From NCBI GenBank assembly GCA_902619855.1, contig CACNGE010000002.1:1-64000 (forward strand): a DNA stretch of 64,000 bases, read 5' to 3'. The position numbers and the translations under genes are program-made. Below the pieces are notes generated by a model. The model saw only the letters and a list, made by a program, of their open reading frames with translations, ran no database searches and was not told the DNA's origin. Numbering within the stretch: position 1 is the first letter of the stretch; each line of letters opens with the position of its first letter. Shown one piece after another: positions 9,171 to 19,318 of the stretch. This stretch comes from an uncultured Bacteroidota bacterium (GTDB lineage: Bacteria; Bacteroidota; Bacteroidia; Flavobacteriales; Flavobacteriaceae).

Positions 9171-10613
9171 TTGCACGCTAAAACTACAAAATCGAAAGAT
9201 CCGAATTTATATAATGGAGATGTGCTTGAACTCCATGACCCTAAGGCAAATGGCAAAAAAATGTACATCGAGAGCTATGGGTGTCAAATGAATTTTTCTG
9301 ACAGCGAAATTGTTGCTTCTATCCTAGCAGATGCTGGATACTCAACAACGAATGATCTAAAACATGCCGATTTGGTCTTAGTCAATACTTGTTCGATTCG
9401 AGAAAAAGCAGAGCAAACTGTTCGGAATCGATTGGAGCAATTCAATAATATCAAAAAAAGCAATCCAAACCTAAAAGTTGGGGTATTGGGCTGTATGGCT
9501 GAGCGTTTGAAATCAAAATTTTTAGAACAAGAAAAAATTGTTGACCTAGTTGCTGGCCCTGATGCTTATAAAGATCTTCCGAGTTTGGTCAAAGAAGTTG
9601 AAGAGGGTCGAGATGCTGTCAATGTGATCCTTTCTAAAGAAGAAACATATGGCGATATACGACCCGTTCGTTTGCAATCCAATGGTGTAACTGCCTTTGT
9701 GTCCATCACACGTGGTTGTGACAATATGTGTACCTTCTGTGTGGTTCCTTTCACTCGAGGTAGAGAGCGCAGTCGTGACCCCAAAAGCATCCTAAAAGAG
9801 ATCAATTATCTTGCAGAAAAGGGATATAAAGAAGTTACTTTACTGGGGCAAAACGTTGACAGTTACCTGTGGTATGGTGGTGGACCCAAAAAAGATTTTC
9901 ACAAGGCATCTGATTTGCAAAAGAAAACAGCAATCGCCTTTGACAAGCTACTCGATATGGTTGCAAATGAACAACCAAATATGCGATTTCGATTCTCCAC
10001 ATCCAACCCCCAAGACATGACTTTAGATGTGTTGTATGTGATGCAAAAACACAAAAACATTTGCAACTACATCCATTTGCCTGTTCAATCAGGAAGCGAT
10101 CGTATATTGGAAGCAATGAATCGACAGCATACGAGAGCTGAGTATATTGAACTTATTGATCACATTCGAACGATTCTACCTGACTGTGGTATATCACAAG
10201 ATATGATTAGTGGCTTTCCAAACGAAACCGAAGAAGATCACCAAGACACACTCAGTTTAATGAACTATGTGAAATATGATTTTGGGTTTATGTTTATGTA
10301 TTCCGAACGCCCAGGAACCCCAGCTGCCAAAAAACTTGAAGACAACATACCTGAAAGTGTAAAAAAACGTCGTTTGCAAGAAGTTGTAGCAAAACAACAG
10401 CAACATGGTTTGTATCGAACACAGAAGTTTGTTGGAAAAACAGTTGAGGTTCTCATCGAAAAAGAATCCAAAAAATCAAGTGAACATTGGAGTGGTCGCA
10501 ATCAACAAAACACTGTGGTTGTTTTCCCTAAAGAAAACTTTTCTGTTGGTGATTTTGTCAATGTGAAAATCGAAAGTTGTACGTCTGCAACTCTAATTGG
10601 TAAAGCTGTTTAA
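9171..10613 (+). CDS. miaB: tRNA-2-methylthio-N6-dimethylallyladenosine synthase MiaB
   Basis: Radical-SAM methylthiotransferase that modifies i6A37 of tRNAs to ms2i6A. The three N-terminal cluster cysteines are in ESYGCQMNFSD, VNTCSIREKA and GVLGCMAERL, and the radical-SAM CxxxCxxC is in RGCDNMCTFCVVPF. The C-terminal part has the TRAM-like segment. The ORF opens with TTG at 9171. Flavobacterial MiaB proteins usually have about 25-30 residues before the GKKMYIESYG block, so I keep TTG; the ATG of KKMYIES is the alternative. It is the first gene of a plus-strand run, and the sigma-54 regulator starts two bases after its stop. Confidence 0.96.
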   Translation: MHAKTTKSKDPNLYNGDVLELHDPKANGKKMYIESYGCQMNFSDSEIVASILADAGYSTTNDLKHADLVLVNTCSIREKAEQTVRNRLEQFNNIKKSNPNLKVGVLGCMAERLKSKFLEQEKIVDLVAGPDAYKDLPSLVKEVEEGRDAVNVILSKEETYGDIRPVRLQSNGVTAFVSITRGCDNMCTFCVVPFTRGRERSRDPKSILKEINYLAEKGYKEVTLLGQNVDSYLWYGGGPKKDFHKASDLQKKTAIAFDKLLDMVANEQPNMRFRFSTSNPQDMTLDVLYVMQKHKNICNYIHLPVQSGSDRILEAMNRQHTRAEYIELIDHIRTILPDCGISQDMISGFPNETEEDHQDTLSLMNYVKYDFGFMFMYSERPGTPAAKKLEDNIPESVKKRRLQEVVAKQQQHGLYRTQKFVGKTVEVLIEKESKKSSEHWSGRNQQNTVVVFPKENFSVGDFVNVKIESCTSATLIGKAV

Positions 10614-10615
10614 GT

Positions 10616-11860
10616 ATGAACAAAATTCAATCTATCAAACAACGTTTTGAAATCATTGGGAATGATCCTCAACTCAACAGGGCAATTGGTAAGGCAATTC
10701 GTGTTTCGCCTACCGATATTTCTGTATTGGTGACTGGTGAAAGTGGGGTTGGTAAAGAAAGTATTCCACGAATTATTCATCAGCTTTCCCTTCGAAAACA
10801 TGGGAAGTTTATAGCAGTCAACTGTGGTGCGATCCCCGAAGGCACCATCGACTCTGAGCTTTTTGGACACGAAAAAGGGGCGTTTACAGGTGCCACCTCG
10901 ACAAGAAGCGGGTATTTTGAAGAAGCCGATGGAGGAACTATTTTTCTTGACGAAGTTGGCGAATTACCTCTAACCACCCAAGTCAGGTTGTTGAGGGTAT
11001 TGGAAAATGGTGAGTTTTTAAAGGTTGGTTCTTCGGCAGTACAAAAAACCAATGTACGAATTGTAGCTGCCACCAACCTCAATATGTCCAAAGCCATACA
11101 GCAGGGGAAATTTAGAGAGGATTTGTTTTATCGCTTGAGTACAGTTGAAATTGTTCTTCCCCCACTGCGAGAGAGAGATGGTGATATTCACTTACTCTTT
11201 CGAAAGTTTGCGGCAGATTTTGCGCAGAAATACAAAATGCCCACTGTGCGACTCGACGAACAAGCACAACAACTTCTGGAAAGACAACAATGGCATGGAA
11301 ACATTCGTCAGCTTCGCAATGTGGCTGAGCAGTTGTCTGTGTTGGAACAAGATCGCGCAATTGGAGTAGATACATTGAGTTTATACTTGCCCAATCATGA
11401 TATGCATTTGCCAGCTGTTGTGCCATCCTCGTCAGATCAAGGAAGTGATTTTAGCTCAGAACGTGAAATTCTATATAAGGTATTGTTTGACATGAAATCT
11501 GATTTGAATGATTTAAAACAACTGACATTAGAGTTGATGAACGCCTCCAACACTGACCAGGTACGCACTGAGAATGAAGGGTTGATTCAAAAAATTTATG
11601 GCAACGAACAAGACCATACAGAACGCTTATTGCCTTCTGCCAACGAACCAAAACCCTACACGCCAAAGACAGAAGACAATTTTGAATATGCTGAAGAAAT
11701 TGAGGAGGAAGAAACTTTGAGTTTGATTGAAAAAGAGCTCGAACTGATCAAAAAGGCACTTGAGCGCAATCATGGAAAGCGAAAGGCTGCAGCCAATGAA
11801 CTTGGAATTTCAGAACGTACTCTATATCGAAAAATAAAACAGTTTGATATCGATTTATAA
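10616..11860 (+). CDS. Sigma-54-dependent transcriptional activator without receiver domain
   Basis: AAA+ enhancer-binding protein that remodels sigma-54 RNA polymerase at -24/-12 promoters. The AAA+ domain starts almost at the N-terminus: Walker A GESGVGKES at about 42-50, the sigma-54 contact loop GAFTGA in EKGAFTGATS, and Walker B GGTIFLDEVGEL. A weakly conserved acidic linker of about 120 residues follows, then a Fis-type helix-turn-helix at the C-terminus (GKRKAAANELGISERTLYRK). No receiver, GAF or PAS domain is present, so activity must be set by abundance or a partner protein. It lies in the run miaB-EBP-lptE-x-secG-groESL, and a sigma-54-type promoter lies before groES 1.5 kb downstream of it. 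Confidence 0.93.
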   Translation: MNKIQSIKQRFEIIGNDPQLNRAIGKAIRVSPTDISVLVTGESGVGKESIPRIIHQLSLRKHGKFIAVNCGAIPEGTIDSELFGHEKGAFTGATSTRSGYFEEADGGTIFLDEVGELPLTTQVRLLRVLENGEFLKVGSSAVQKTNVRIVAATNLNMSKAIQQGKFREDLFYRLSTVEIVLPPLRERDGDIHLLFRKFAADFAQKYKMPTVRLDEQAQQLLERQQWHGNIRQLRNVAEQLSVLEQDRAIGVDTLSLYLPNHDMHLPAVVPSSSDQGSDFSSEREILYKVLFDMKSDLNDLKQLTLELMNASNTDQVRTENEGLIQKIYGNEQDHTERLLPSANEPKPYTPKTEDNFEYAEEIEEEETLSLIEKELELIKKALERNHGKRKAAANELGISERTLYRKIKQFDIDL

Positions 11861-12369
11861 TGAAAAAAATCTTTTTATTCAGTCTGGTTTTTATTGTCTT
11901 TGGATGCAAATTTTATTCCTTCACTGGGGCCTCTATCCCTGAAAATGCTGAGACTGTTCAAGTCAATCTTTTTGTAAATGATGCAGCAAACTCCATTGGT
12001 TCTACCTTTGAACCAGGGCTTGATAGAGATTTTACAAATGCCATGCAAGAGGTGTTGATCAATCAAACTAATTTAGAACTGATAGGGGCAAATGGAGATT
12101 TGATATATGAGGGAGAAATCACAGAATATCGTGTGACGCCGACAACTGCTACTGCTGAGCAAACAGCTGCACAAAACAGACTCACAGTAACGATCAATGT
12201 TCGTTATATCAACACCAACAATGAAGAGGATAATTTTGAAAAAAGATTTTCTCACTTCTATGATTTCCCTGACACTGCACAACTTCAAAGTGTGAAATCA
12301 AACGCTCATGATGAGATATTTGAGCGAATAACGCAAGATGTGTTTAACCAATCTCTCGCAAAATGGTAA
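11860..12369 (+). CDS. lptE: LPS assembly lipoprotein LptE (LptE family)
   Basis: 169-residue lipoprotein with signal MKKIFLFSLVFIVFGC and lipid-anchor Cys16. The first mature segment, KFYSFTGASIPENAETVQV, matches the flavobacterial LptE family, whose members plug the LptD barrel and help insert lipopolysaccharide into the outer membrane. Its ATG overlaps the last base of the upstream activator stop, so translation is probably coupled. The family match is by pattern; function is inferred from the family. Confidence 0.85.
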   Translation: MKKIFLFSLVFIVFGCKFYSFTGASIPENAETVQVNLFVNDAANSIGSTFEPGLDRDFTNAMQEVLINQTNLELIGANGDLIYEGEITEYRVTPTTATAEQTAAQNRLTVTINVRYINTNNEEDNFEKRFSHFYDFPDTAQLQSVKSNAHDEIFERITQDVFNQSLAKW

Positions 12370-12980
12370 ACCAAGAACAGACCATTGAAGAGCTCAGCAG
12401 TTTGGCCAAAACCAATTCTGAACAAGCACTCATTTCTATCAAAAAAATGATTAATAAATATCCATATTTCAACGCTTTACGAGTGCTGGAGTTGGAGGTT
12501 CTTAAATCCTCAAATGCAAAGGGATATAAAAGAGCTCTTCGTTCTTGTGCGCTTCAAACGACCCAAAGGAATGTTTTGTATCAACACCTAGAGCATTTGG
12601 CTCAAGCAATAGAAGGTGGTAAGGAACAAGTGACAATGCCTAGTGAAAGCAATATGCATTCTTTTTTGGAATGGTTAGAGGTCGTGGACACAAAAAACGA
12701 AAACAAAACATCCTCAAAATTTGACTGGATTGACAAGTTTATCAACAACAATCCAAAGATTGGTGCTGTTAAAAAGACTGGCACAAAAAAAGACTTATCG
12801 AAAGAGAATCCACTGTCAAAAAATAAAATTATGACAGAAACACTTGCTCACTTGTACTGGAAACAAAAAAAGTATGATGAAGCAAAAAAAGCCTTCAAAA
12901 TCCTCTCTTTGAAATATCCAGAAAAAAGTAGTTTATTTGCAACCAATATTAAAAAAATAAAATTAGAAGAGTCGAAATAA
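12363..12980 (+). CDS. Conserved hypothetical protein with TPR-like C-terminus
   Basis: I do not recognise a named family. The 205-residue product has no signal peptide and no clear membrane helix. It is mostly helical and lysine-rich. The end, TLAHLYWKQKKYDEAKKAFK, reads like one tetratricopeptide motif. It overlaps the lptE stop by seven bases and precedes secG by seven bases, so it is translationally coupled within the lptE-secG transcript. A scaffold role is a guess only. Confidence 0.7.
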   Translation: MVNQEQTIEELSSLAKTNSEQALISIKKMINKYPYFNALRVLELEVLKSSNAKGYKRALRSCALQTTQRNVLYQHLEHLAQAIEGGKEQVTMPSESNMHSFLEWLEVVDTKNENKTSSKFDWIDKFINNNPKIGAVKKTGTKKDLSKENPLSKNKIMTETLAHLYWKQKKYDEAKKAFKILSLKYPEKSSLFATNIKKIKLEESK

Positions 12981-12987
12981 CTTTCTT

Positions 12988-13335
12988 ATGAGTACATTTT
13001 CTATCTTTATAACTCTCATTATTATTGTATCATTTCTTTTGGTACTCGTTGTCATGGTTCAAAATCCTAAAGGAGGTGGGCTTTCCTCATCTTTTGGTGG
13101 TGGTGGACAACAAATTGGTGGTGTACAAAACACAACAAACTTTTTGGATCGAAGCACTTGGGTGTTGGCTACTTTACTATTGGTTCTGATCTTGTTGTCA
13201 AACTCAATGATATTACGACCAGGTACTGTCGAAGACTCTACTTTGTTGAGTGACGAGGCAATTGAAGAGGTTATCATTGAAGAGATCCCTGAAGAGTTGC
13301 CAGAAGTATTACCTGAAGATATCCCCGAGCAATAA
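12988..13335 (+). CDS. secG: Preprotein translocase subunit SecG
   Basis: SecG supports SecYEG-mediated export across the inner membrane. The 115-residue protein has two membrane helices (about 5-24 and 52-72) joined by the glycine-rich loop typical of the family (NPKGGGLSSSFGGGG). The C-terminus is an unusually acidic, proline-containing tail (EEVIIEEIPEELPEVLPED), as seen in other Bacteroidota SecG proteins. It is followed by a 114-base gap that carries the groES control region. Confidence 0.93.
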   Translation: MSTFSIFITLIIIVSFLLVLVVMVQNPKGGGLSSSFGGGGQQIGGVQNTTNFLDRSTWVLATLLLVLILLSNSMILRPGTVEDSTLLSDEAIEEVIIEEIPEELPEVLPEDIPEQ

Positions 13336-13346
13336 TCCAAACGAGA

Positions 13347-13366
13347 ACATTAAGATGCCATAATGT
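13347..13366. promoter_or_regulatory. Inverted repeat upstream of the groES promoter, possible activator site
   Basis: ACATTA, an 8-base spacer and TAATGT form a perfect six-base inverted repeat. It ends 35 bases before the -24 element of the putative sigma-54 promoter. An upstream position fits an enhancer-type binding site, but the arms are short and could arise by chance in AT-rich DNA. Confidence 0.35.
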
Positions 13367-13401
13367 CACAAAATTACAGATGGAATCAATCGATATTAAG
13401 T

Positions 13402-13417
13402 TGGCATGGTTCATGCT
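13402..13417 (+). promoter_or_regulatory. Sigma-54 (-24/-12) promoter for groES-groEL
   Basis: TGGCATGGTTCATGCT matches the sigma-54 consensus TGGCAYRN4TTGCW with one mismatch (A for the first T of TTGC). The GG and GC dinucleotides are exactly 12 bases apart. The predicted start site near 13428 leaves a leader of about 22 bases before the groES ATG at 13450. The sigma-54 activator encoded at 10616 is the natural candidate regulator. A vegetative -7 (TAAATTAG, 7 of 8) overlaps downstream but has only a 14-base spacer. No CIRCE element was found. Confidence 0.6.
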
Positions 13418-13449
13418 TAAATTAGAAAATAATAATATAACACTAGATT

Positions 13450-13728
13450 ATGAGTAAATTAAATATAAAACCTCTAGCTGATCGAGTGGTGATAATCCCA
13501 CTTGAAGCTGAGAACAAAACTGCTTCAGGGATCATTATTCCAGACACAGCAAAAGAAAAGCCTCAAAAAGGAACAGTAGCAGCTGTGGGACCAGGTACCA
13601 AAGACGAGTCGATAACCCTCAAGGTTGGTGATACAGTTCTTTATGGAAAGTATGCTGGTACAGATTTAAAACTAGATGGAACAGATTATTTAATCATGCG
13701 CGAAAGCGATATTATAGCAATTGTATAA
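13450..13728 (+). CDS. groES: Co-chaperonin GroES
   Basis: 92-residue GroES that caps the GroEL ring and closes the folding chamber in the cytoplasm. The N-terminus [20 protein letters not shown] and the mobile-loop segment [16 protein letters not shown] are typical, and the C-terminus [12 protein letters not shown] closes the barrel. It is followed 11 bases later by groEL, the standard pair. Expression probably starts at the sigma-54-like promoter upstream, possibly with read-through from secG. Confidence 0.98.
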   Translation: MSKLNIKPLADRVVIIPLEAENKTASGIIIPDTAKEKPQKGTVAAVGPGTKDESITLKVGDTVLYGKYAGTDLKLDGTDYLIMRESDIIAIV

Positions 13729-13733
13729 AATAA

Positions 13734-15374
<1,641 letters not shown>

Positions 15375-15384
15375 ACCGATAACT

Positions 15385-15414
15385 ACTGCCCCTCTTTGGG
15401 GCAGTTTTTTTTTT
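15385..15414 (+). terminator. Rho-independent terminator after groEL
   Basis: ACTGCCCC and GGGGCAGT form a perfect eight-base-pair stem around the loop TCTTT, followed directly by ten T residues. It ends exactly one base before the ATG of the next gene. Confidence 0.92.
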
Positions 15415-15870
15415 ATGAAAACAGATTCGTTATTAGCGAAAATCGAAGCGAAAATATTTTCAGTCATCGATCAAAAAGAAGGACTGCAATTGATCTGTCA
15501 AATTCTTTATGATTGTATTGATAACTACGACTGGGTGGGCTATTATTTACATCACCCCGAAAAAAAAGAGCTGGTTTTACACGCTTATTATGGCGAATCG
15601 ACAGAGCATACAAATATTCCATTTGGTAAAGGGATTTGTGGGCAAGTTGCATTGAGCAACAAAAACTTTATTGTCGATGATGTGAGCGTACAAGACAATT
15701 ATATTGCTTGCAATTTGGATGTAAAATCTGAGATTGTCATTCCATTATTTGTCAATGATATAAACATTGGTCAGATCGATATCGACTCCCACCAATTAAA
15801 GGCTTTTACAGAAAAAGACGCAGCTTTTTTAACCCAAGTCAATTGCCTGGCTGCCAAGCATTTGTTTTAA
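15415..15870 (+). CDS. GAF-domain protein, free methionine-(R)-sulfoxide reductase-like
   Basis: 151-residue single GAF domain. The blocks IPFGKGICGQVA, NYIACNLDVKSEIVIPL and INIGQIDIDS follow the free methionine-(R)-sulfoxide reductase (fRMsr) pattern. Members of that family reduce free Met-R-O with three cysteines. Cys75 and Cys99 match the second and catalytic cysteines of E. coli YebR. The first one, expected near residue 65, is replaced (TEHTNIP), so recycling may rely on the remaining pair. The ATG lies immediately after the groEL terminator T tract. Unless another start is used, the mRNA must begin inside the hairpin region or arise by read-through. Confidence 0.82.
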   Translation: MKTDSLLAKIEAKIFSVIDQKEGLQLICQILYDCIDNYDWVGYYLHHPEKKELVLHAYYGESTEHTNIPFGKGICGQVALSNKNFIVDDVSVQDNYIACNLDVKSEIVIPLFVNDINIGQIDIDSHQLKAFTEKDAAFLTQVNCLAAKHLF

Positions 15871-15906
15871 TCAAGCTACAGAGATTAAATTACGACTGAA
15901 AATTGC

Positions 15907-15914
15907 TACTTTTG
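15907..15914 (+). promoter_or_regulatory. -7 element for purH
   Basis: TACTTTTG is an exact TAnnTTTG match 16 bases before the purH ATG. No clear TTG lies at the -33 distance. The implied leader is about ten bases, comparable to topA. Confidence 0.5.
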
Positions 15915-15930
15915 CAACCTATTTGGACTT

Positions 15931-17457
15931 ATGCAAGATACAATTCGCATTTCATCCGCTCTGATTTCGGTTTTTGATAAAGATGGTTTAGAGCCCATTG
16001 TCGAAAAGCTCAACCAGCTTGGTGTTACAATCTATTCGACAGGAGGTACAGCTGATTATATTGATTCTTTGGGCATCGAAGTTATTCGAGTCGAGTCCAT
16101 AACCGACTATCCCTCCATCCTAGGTGGGCGCGTTAAAACCTTGCACCCAAAGGTATTTGGCGGAATTCTAAATCGCAGAGATAATCGCAAAGACGCTGAA
16201 GAACTATCTACCTATGACATCCCCCCTATTGATTTGGTGATTGTTGACCTATATCCATTTGAAGAAACTGTAGCACGTGGAGGAACCGAGCAAGAGATCA
16301 TTGAAAAAATCGATATTGGTGGTATTGCCTTGATTCGTGCTGCTGCAAAAAACCAAGCTGATGTTGTCTGTATTGCTTCAAAATCTGAGTACAAACATCT
16401 GCTCTCCATTCTGATGGATGAAAATGGGACGTTTACCTTAGAACAAAGGAAGTATTTTGCCAAGCATTCGTTCAATGTGTCATCTCATTATGACAGTGCC
16501 ATTTTTAATTATTTTGATGATGGGTCTTCTGCACTAAAGTTGAGTGTTCAGAAAGGTCATCAACTTCGTTATGGAGAAAACCCCCATCAAGAAGGCTATT
16601 TTTTTGGTGATTTAGAGAAATTATTTGATAAGCTAAATGGCAAAGAATTATCATATAATAATCTTCTTGATATTGATGCTGCTTTGAGCTTGATGGAAGC
16701 CCACGAATCAACTGATCCTACTTTTGCAATTCTCAAACACAACAACGCTTGTGGTGTTGCCACTAGAAAAACACTCAGCGAAGCCTATACAGCAGCACTT
16801 GCTGGCGATCCGATTTCTGCATTTGGTGGTATTTTAATTGCAAACCTCCCTATTGATATTGAAACAGCACGTCAAATTCACGAATTGTTTTGTGAAGTCG
16901 TCATTGCGCCATCTTTTGACGAGAAATCACTTACCCTTCTCAAGAACAAGAAGAACAGAATTTTACTTGCTCAAAAAACAAATACTCACACAGTAAAGTT
17001 GGTTCGCAGTTGTCTCAACGGATATATCGTCCAAGACAAGGATCAAATTATTGATCATGAGAAAATGTTACAGACAGCTACCACTACAAAGCCAACTGCA
17101 GCGCAGATTGAGGACATGCTGTTTGCCTCAAACATTTGTAAAAACACTAAATCCAATACCATTGTGCTGGCCAAAGATTTACAATTGCTTGCCTCCGGAA
17201 CAGGCCAAACATCGAGAGTTGATGCGCTATCACAAGCGATTAAAAAAGCAGAAACATTTGGGTTTGATCTTACAGAAGCTGTTATGGCAAGTGATGCATT
17301 TTTCCCTTTTCCTGATTGTGTTGAAATCGCGCACAAGGCAGGAATTACAGCAGTGATTCAACCAGGAGGATCGATTAAAGATCAGCAGAGTGTCGATTTT
17401 TGTAATGCTCATCAGATGGCAATGGTGATGACTGGTGTGCGACACTTTAAACATTAA
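15931..17457 (+). CDS. purH: Bifunctional AICAR transformylase / IMP cyclohydrolase
   Basis: PurH catalyses the last two steps of de novo IMP synthesis. The N-terminal MGS-like cyclohydrolase domain (about 1-195) shows ISVFDKDGLEPIV, STGGTADYI and GGRVKTLHPKVFGGIL. The transformylase domain has LRYGENPHQ and the catalytic KHNNACGVA, ending DAFFPFPDCVE and AVIQPGGSIKD. Length, 508 residues, is normal. It is followed 27 bases later by mreB, so co-transcription is possible. Confidence 0.97.
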   Translation: MQDTIRISSALISVFDKDGLEPIVEKLNQLGVTIYSTGGTADYIDSLGIEVIRVESITDYPSILGGRVKTLHPKVFGGILNRRDNRKDAEELSTYDIPPIDLVIVDLYPFEETVARGGTEQEIIEKIDIGGIALIRAAAKNQADVVCIASKSEYKHLLSILMDENGTFTLEQRKYFAKHSFNVSSHYDSAIFNYFDDGSSALKLSVQKGHQLRYGENPHQEGYFFGDLEKLFDKLNGKELSYNNLLDIDAALSLMEAHESTDPTFAILKHNNACGVATRKTLSEAYTAALAGDPISAFGGILIANLPIDIETARQIHELFCEVVIAPSFDEKSLTLLKNKKNRILLAQKTNTHTVKLVRSCLNGYIVQDKDQIIDHEKMLQTATTTKPTAAQIEDMLFASNICKNTKSNTIVLAKDLQLLASGTGQTSRVDALSQAIKKAETFGFDLTEAVMASDAFFPFPDCVEIAHKAGITAVIQPGGSIKDQQSVDFCNAHQMAMVMTGVRHFKH

Positions 17458-17484
17458 TTCGTATAATTACAGTATGATTTAACT

Positions 17485-18513
17485 ATGGGTTTTTTCGATT
17501 TTTTAACAGAAAACATAGCCATTGACTTGGGTACTGCAAACACACTCATTATTCATAATGAAAATGTAGTGGTCGATAGCCCATCTATTGTTGCACGTGA
17601 TCGTGTAACAAACAAAATCATCGCTGTTGGACATGAAGCAGCCCTGATGCAGGGAAAAACCCATGAAAACATCAAAACAATACGCCCATTAAAAGATGGT
17701 GTTATTGCTGATTTTGACGCCTCAGAGCAGATGATTAGTATGTTTATCAAAAATATTCCTGCACTTAAAAAACGATTTTTTACTCCTGCTCTTCGCATGG
17801 TCATCTGTATTCCATCTGGAATCACTGAAGTTGAAATGCGTGCTGTGCGTGAGTCAGCAGAACGTGTCAATGGAAAAGAGGTGTATCTTATTCATGAACC
17901 CATGGCAGCAGCCATAGGTATTGGTGTGAATATCATGCAACCCAAAGGAAATATGATTATCGACATTGGTGGAGGAACAACTGAAATTGCTGTGATTGCC
18001 CTCTCTGGTATTGTATGCGATAAGTCTGTAAAAGTGGCTGGTGATGTGTTTACAAACGATATCATTTATTATATGCGAACACAACACAACCTATATGTAG
18101 GAGAACGAACAGCAGAGCGCGTGAAAATTTTGATCGGATCTGCACTTGAGGAGTTGGAAAACCCACCAGAAGATATGACTGTTCAAGGAAGAGACTTGCT
18201 GACAGGAAAACCAAAAGAAACAGTGATTTCTTATCGAGAAATTGCAAAAGCCCTCGATAAATCAATCATACGAATTGAAGACTCTGTTATGGAAACCCTA
18301 TCTCAAACACCCCCAGAACTCGCGGCAGACATCTACAATACTGGTGTTTATCTTGCTGGTGGGGGGTCGATGCTACGTGGGCTAGACAAGCGATTGTCGC
18401 AAAAAACAGATCTTCCTATTTTTATCGCCGAAGATCCATTGCGAGCAGTTGTAAGAGGAACTGGAATTGCGTTAAAAAATATTGATCAATACAAAACAAT
18501 CTTAGTTAAATAG
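17485..18513 (+). CDS. mreB: Rod shape-determining protein MreB
   Basis: Actin-like cytoskeletal ATPase that positions the elongasome and sets cell width. The 342-residue product has the actin-fold phosphate motifs IAIDLGTANTLI and GGGTTEIAVIALSG and the adenosine motif near GVYLAGGGSML. It opens the mreB-mreC-mreD-mrdA-rodA cluster. The organism is therefore predicted to be rod-shaped for at least part of its life. Confidence 0.98.
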   Translation: MGFFDFLTENIAIDLGTANTLIIHNENVVVDSPSIVARDRVTNKIIAVGHEAALMQGKTHENIKTIRPLKDGVIADFDASEQMISMFIKNIPALKKRFFTPALRMVICIPSGITEVEMRAVRESAERVNGKEVYLIHEPMAAAIGIGVNIMQPKGNMIIDIGGGTTEIAVIALSGIVCDKSVKVAGDVFTNDIIYYMRTQHNLYVGERTAERVKILIGSALEELENPPEDMTVQGRDLLTGKPKETVISYREIAKALDKSIIRIEDSVMETLSQTPPELAADIYNTGVYLAGGGSMLRGLDKRLSQKTDLPIFIAEDPLRAVVRGTGIALKNIDQYKTILVK

Positions 18514-18520
18514 CTGAACA

Positions 18521-19318
18521 ATGCAGCAGCTTGTCAATGCCATTATTCGATTCCGTAACGGCTTGGTTTATGTTCTACTTACTTCATTGAGTATTTTCCT
18601 ATTACAACAATCAAGTTCTTACCACCGAAGTTTGATTGCAAATGCTGGCCTTTATTTTGGTACGCAGCTAAATTCTATTGTTTATTCCCTTTCTTCATAT
18701 GTTAGCTTAATAAAGACCAACGAGCTTCTCATTGAAGAAAACCAAATTCTTTTAGATCAACTCCTTTCTGAAAAAAAATTGCCATCTGATACCTTAAGCT
18801 ACAGTACTGTTAGGCTACAAGTGATTCGAAATTCTTTTATCAATAGCTATAACTATATTACATTAAAAGGGGGTAAAAATATTGGTGTTGAAAAAGAAAT
18901 GGGGTTGGTAACTTCAAAAGGAATTGTTGGTGTTGTCCAGTTTGTCGAAAATCGATATTCACAAGGGATCTCCATCCTAAACAAAGACCTACAAATCAAC
19001 GCAAAGCTCAAAAACAGCAACCACTTTGGAAGCTTAACATGGTCAGGAGATGACCCTGCCAAAATGGACTTGATTGATGTGCCAAAAACTGCCATCGTCA
19101 ATGTCGGCGATACCATTCAAACAGGTGGTATGTCAACCATTTTTCCTCCTGGCATTCCAATAGGTATAATTTCAGATTTTATCGACGATCCATCTCTAAG
19201 TTTTTTCGATATCCAAGTCTCTCTTTTTCAAGACATGACTAATTTGGGATCTGTTTTTGCCATTGATCACCCCTTAAAAGAAGAAGTAAAAAGCATTCAA
19301 CAATCAACAAATGAATAG
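18521..19318 (+). CDS. mreC: Rod shape-determining protein MreC
   Basis: Bitopic inner-membrane protein that links MreB to PBP2 in the periplasm. The 265-residue product has an N-terminal membrane helix (about 15-35), a coiled-coil stretch around 60-95 and the beta-barrel core (GVVQFVENRYSQGISILN, VGDTIQTGGMSTIFPPGIPIG). It starts 7 bases after mreB and overlaps mreD by 8 bases. Confidence 0.95.
   Translation: MQQLVNAIIRFRNGLVYVLLTSLSIFLLQQSSSYHRSLIANAGLYFGTQLNSIVYSLSSYVSLIKTNELLIEENQILLDQLLSEKKLPSDTLSYSTVRLQVIRNSFINSYNYITLKGGKNIGVEKEMGLVTSKGIVGVVQFVENRYSQGISILNKDLQINAKLKNSNHFGSLTWSGDDPAKMDLIDVPKTAIVNVGDTIQTGGMSTIFPPGIPIGIISDFIDDPSLSFFDIQVSLFQDMTNLGSVFAIDHPLKEEVKSIQQSTNE

Noticed and set aside
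13336-13449. A CIRCE/HrcA operator upstream of groES
   Set aside because: No TTAGCACTC-N9-GAGTGCTAA-like repeat is present.
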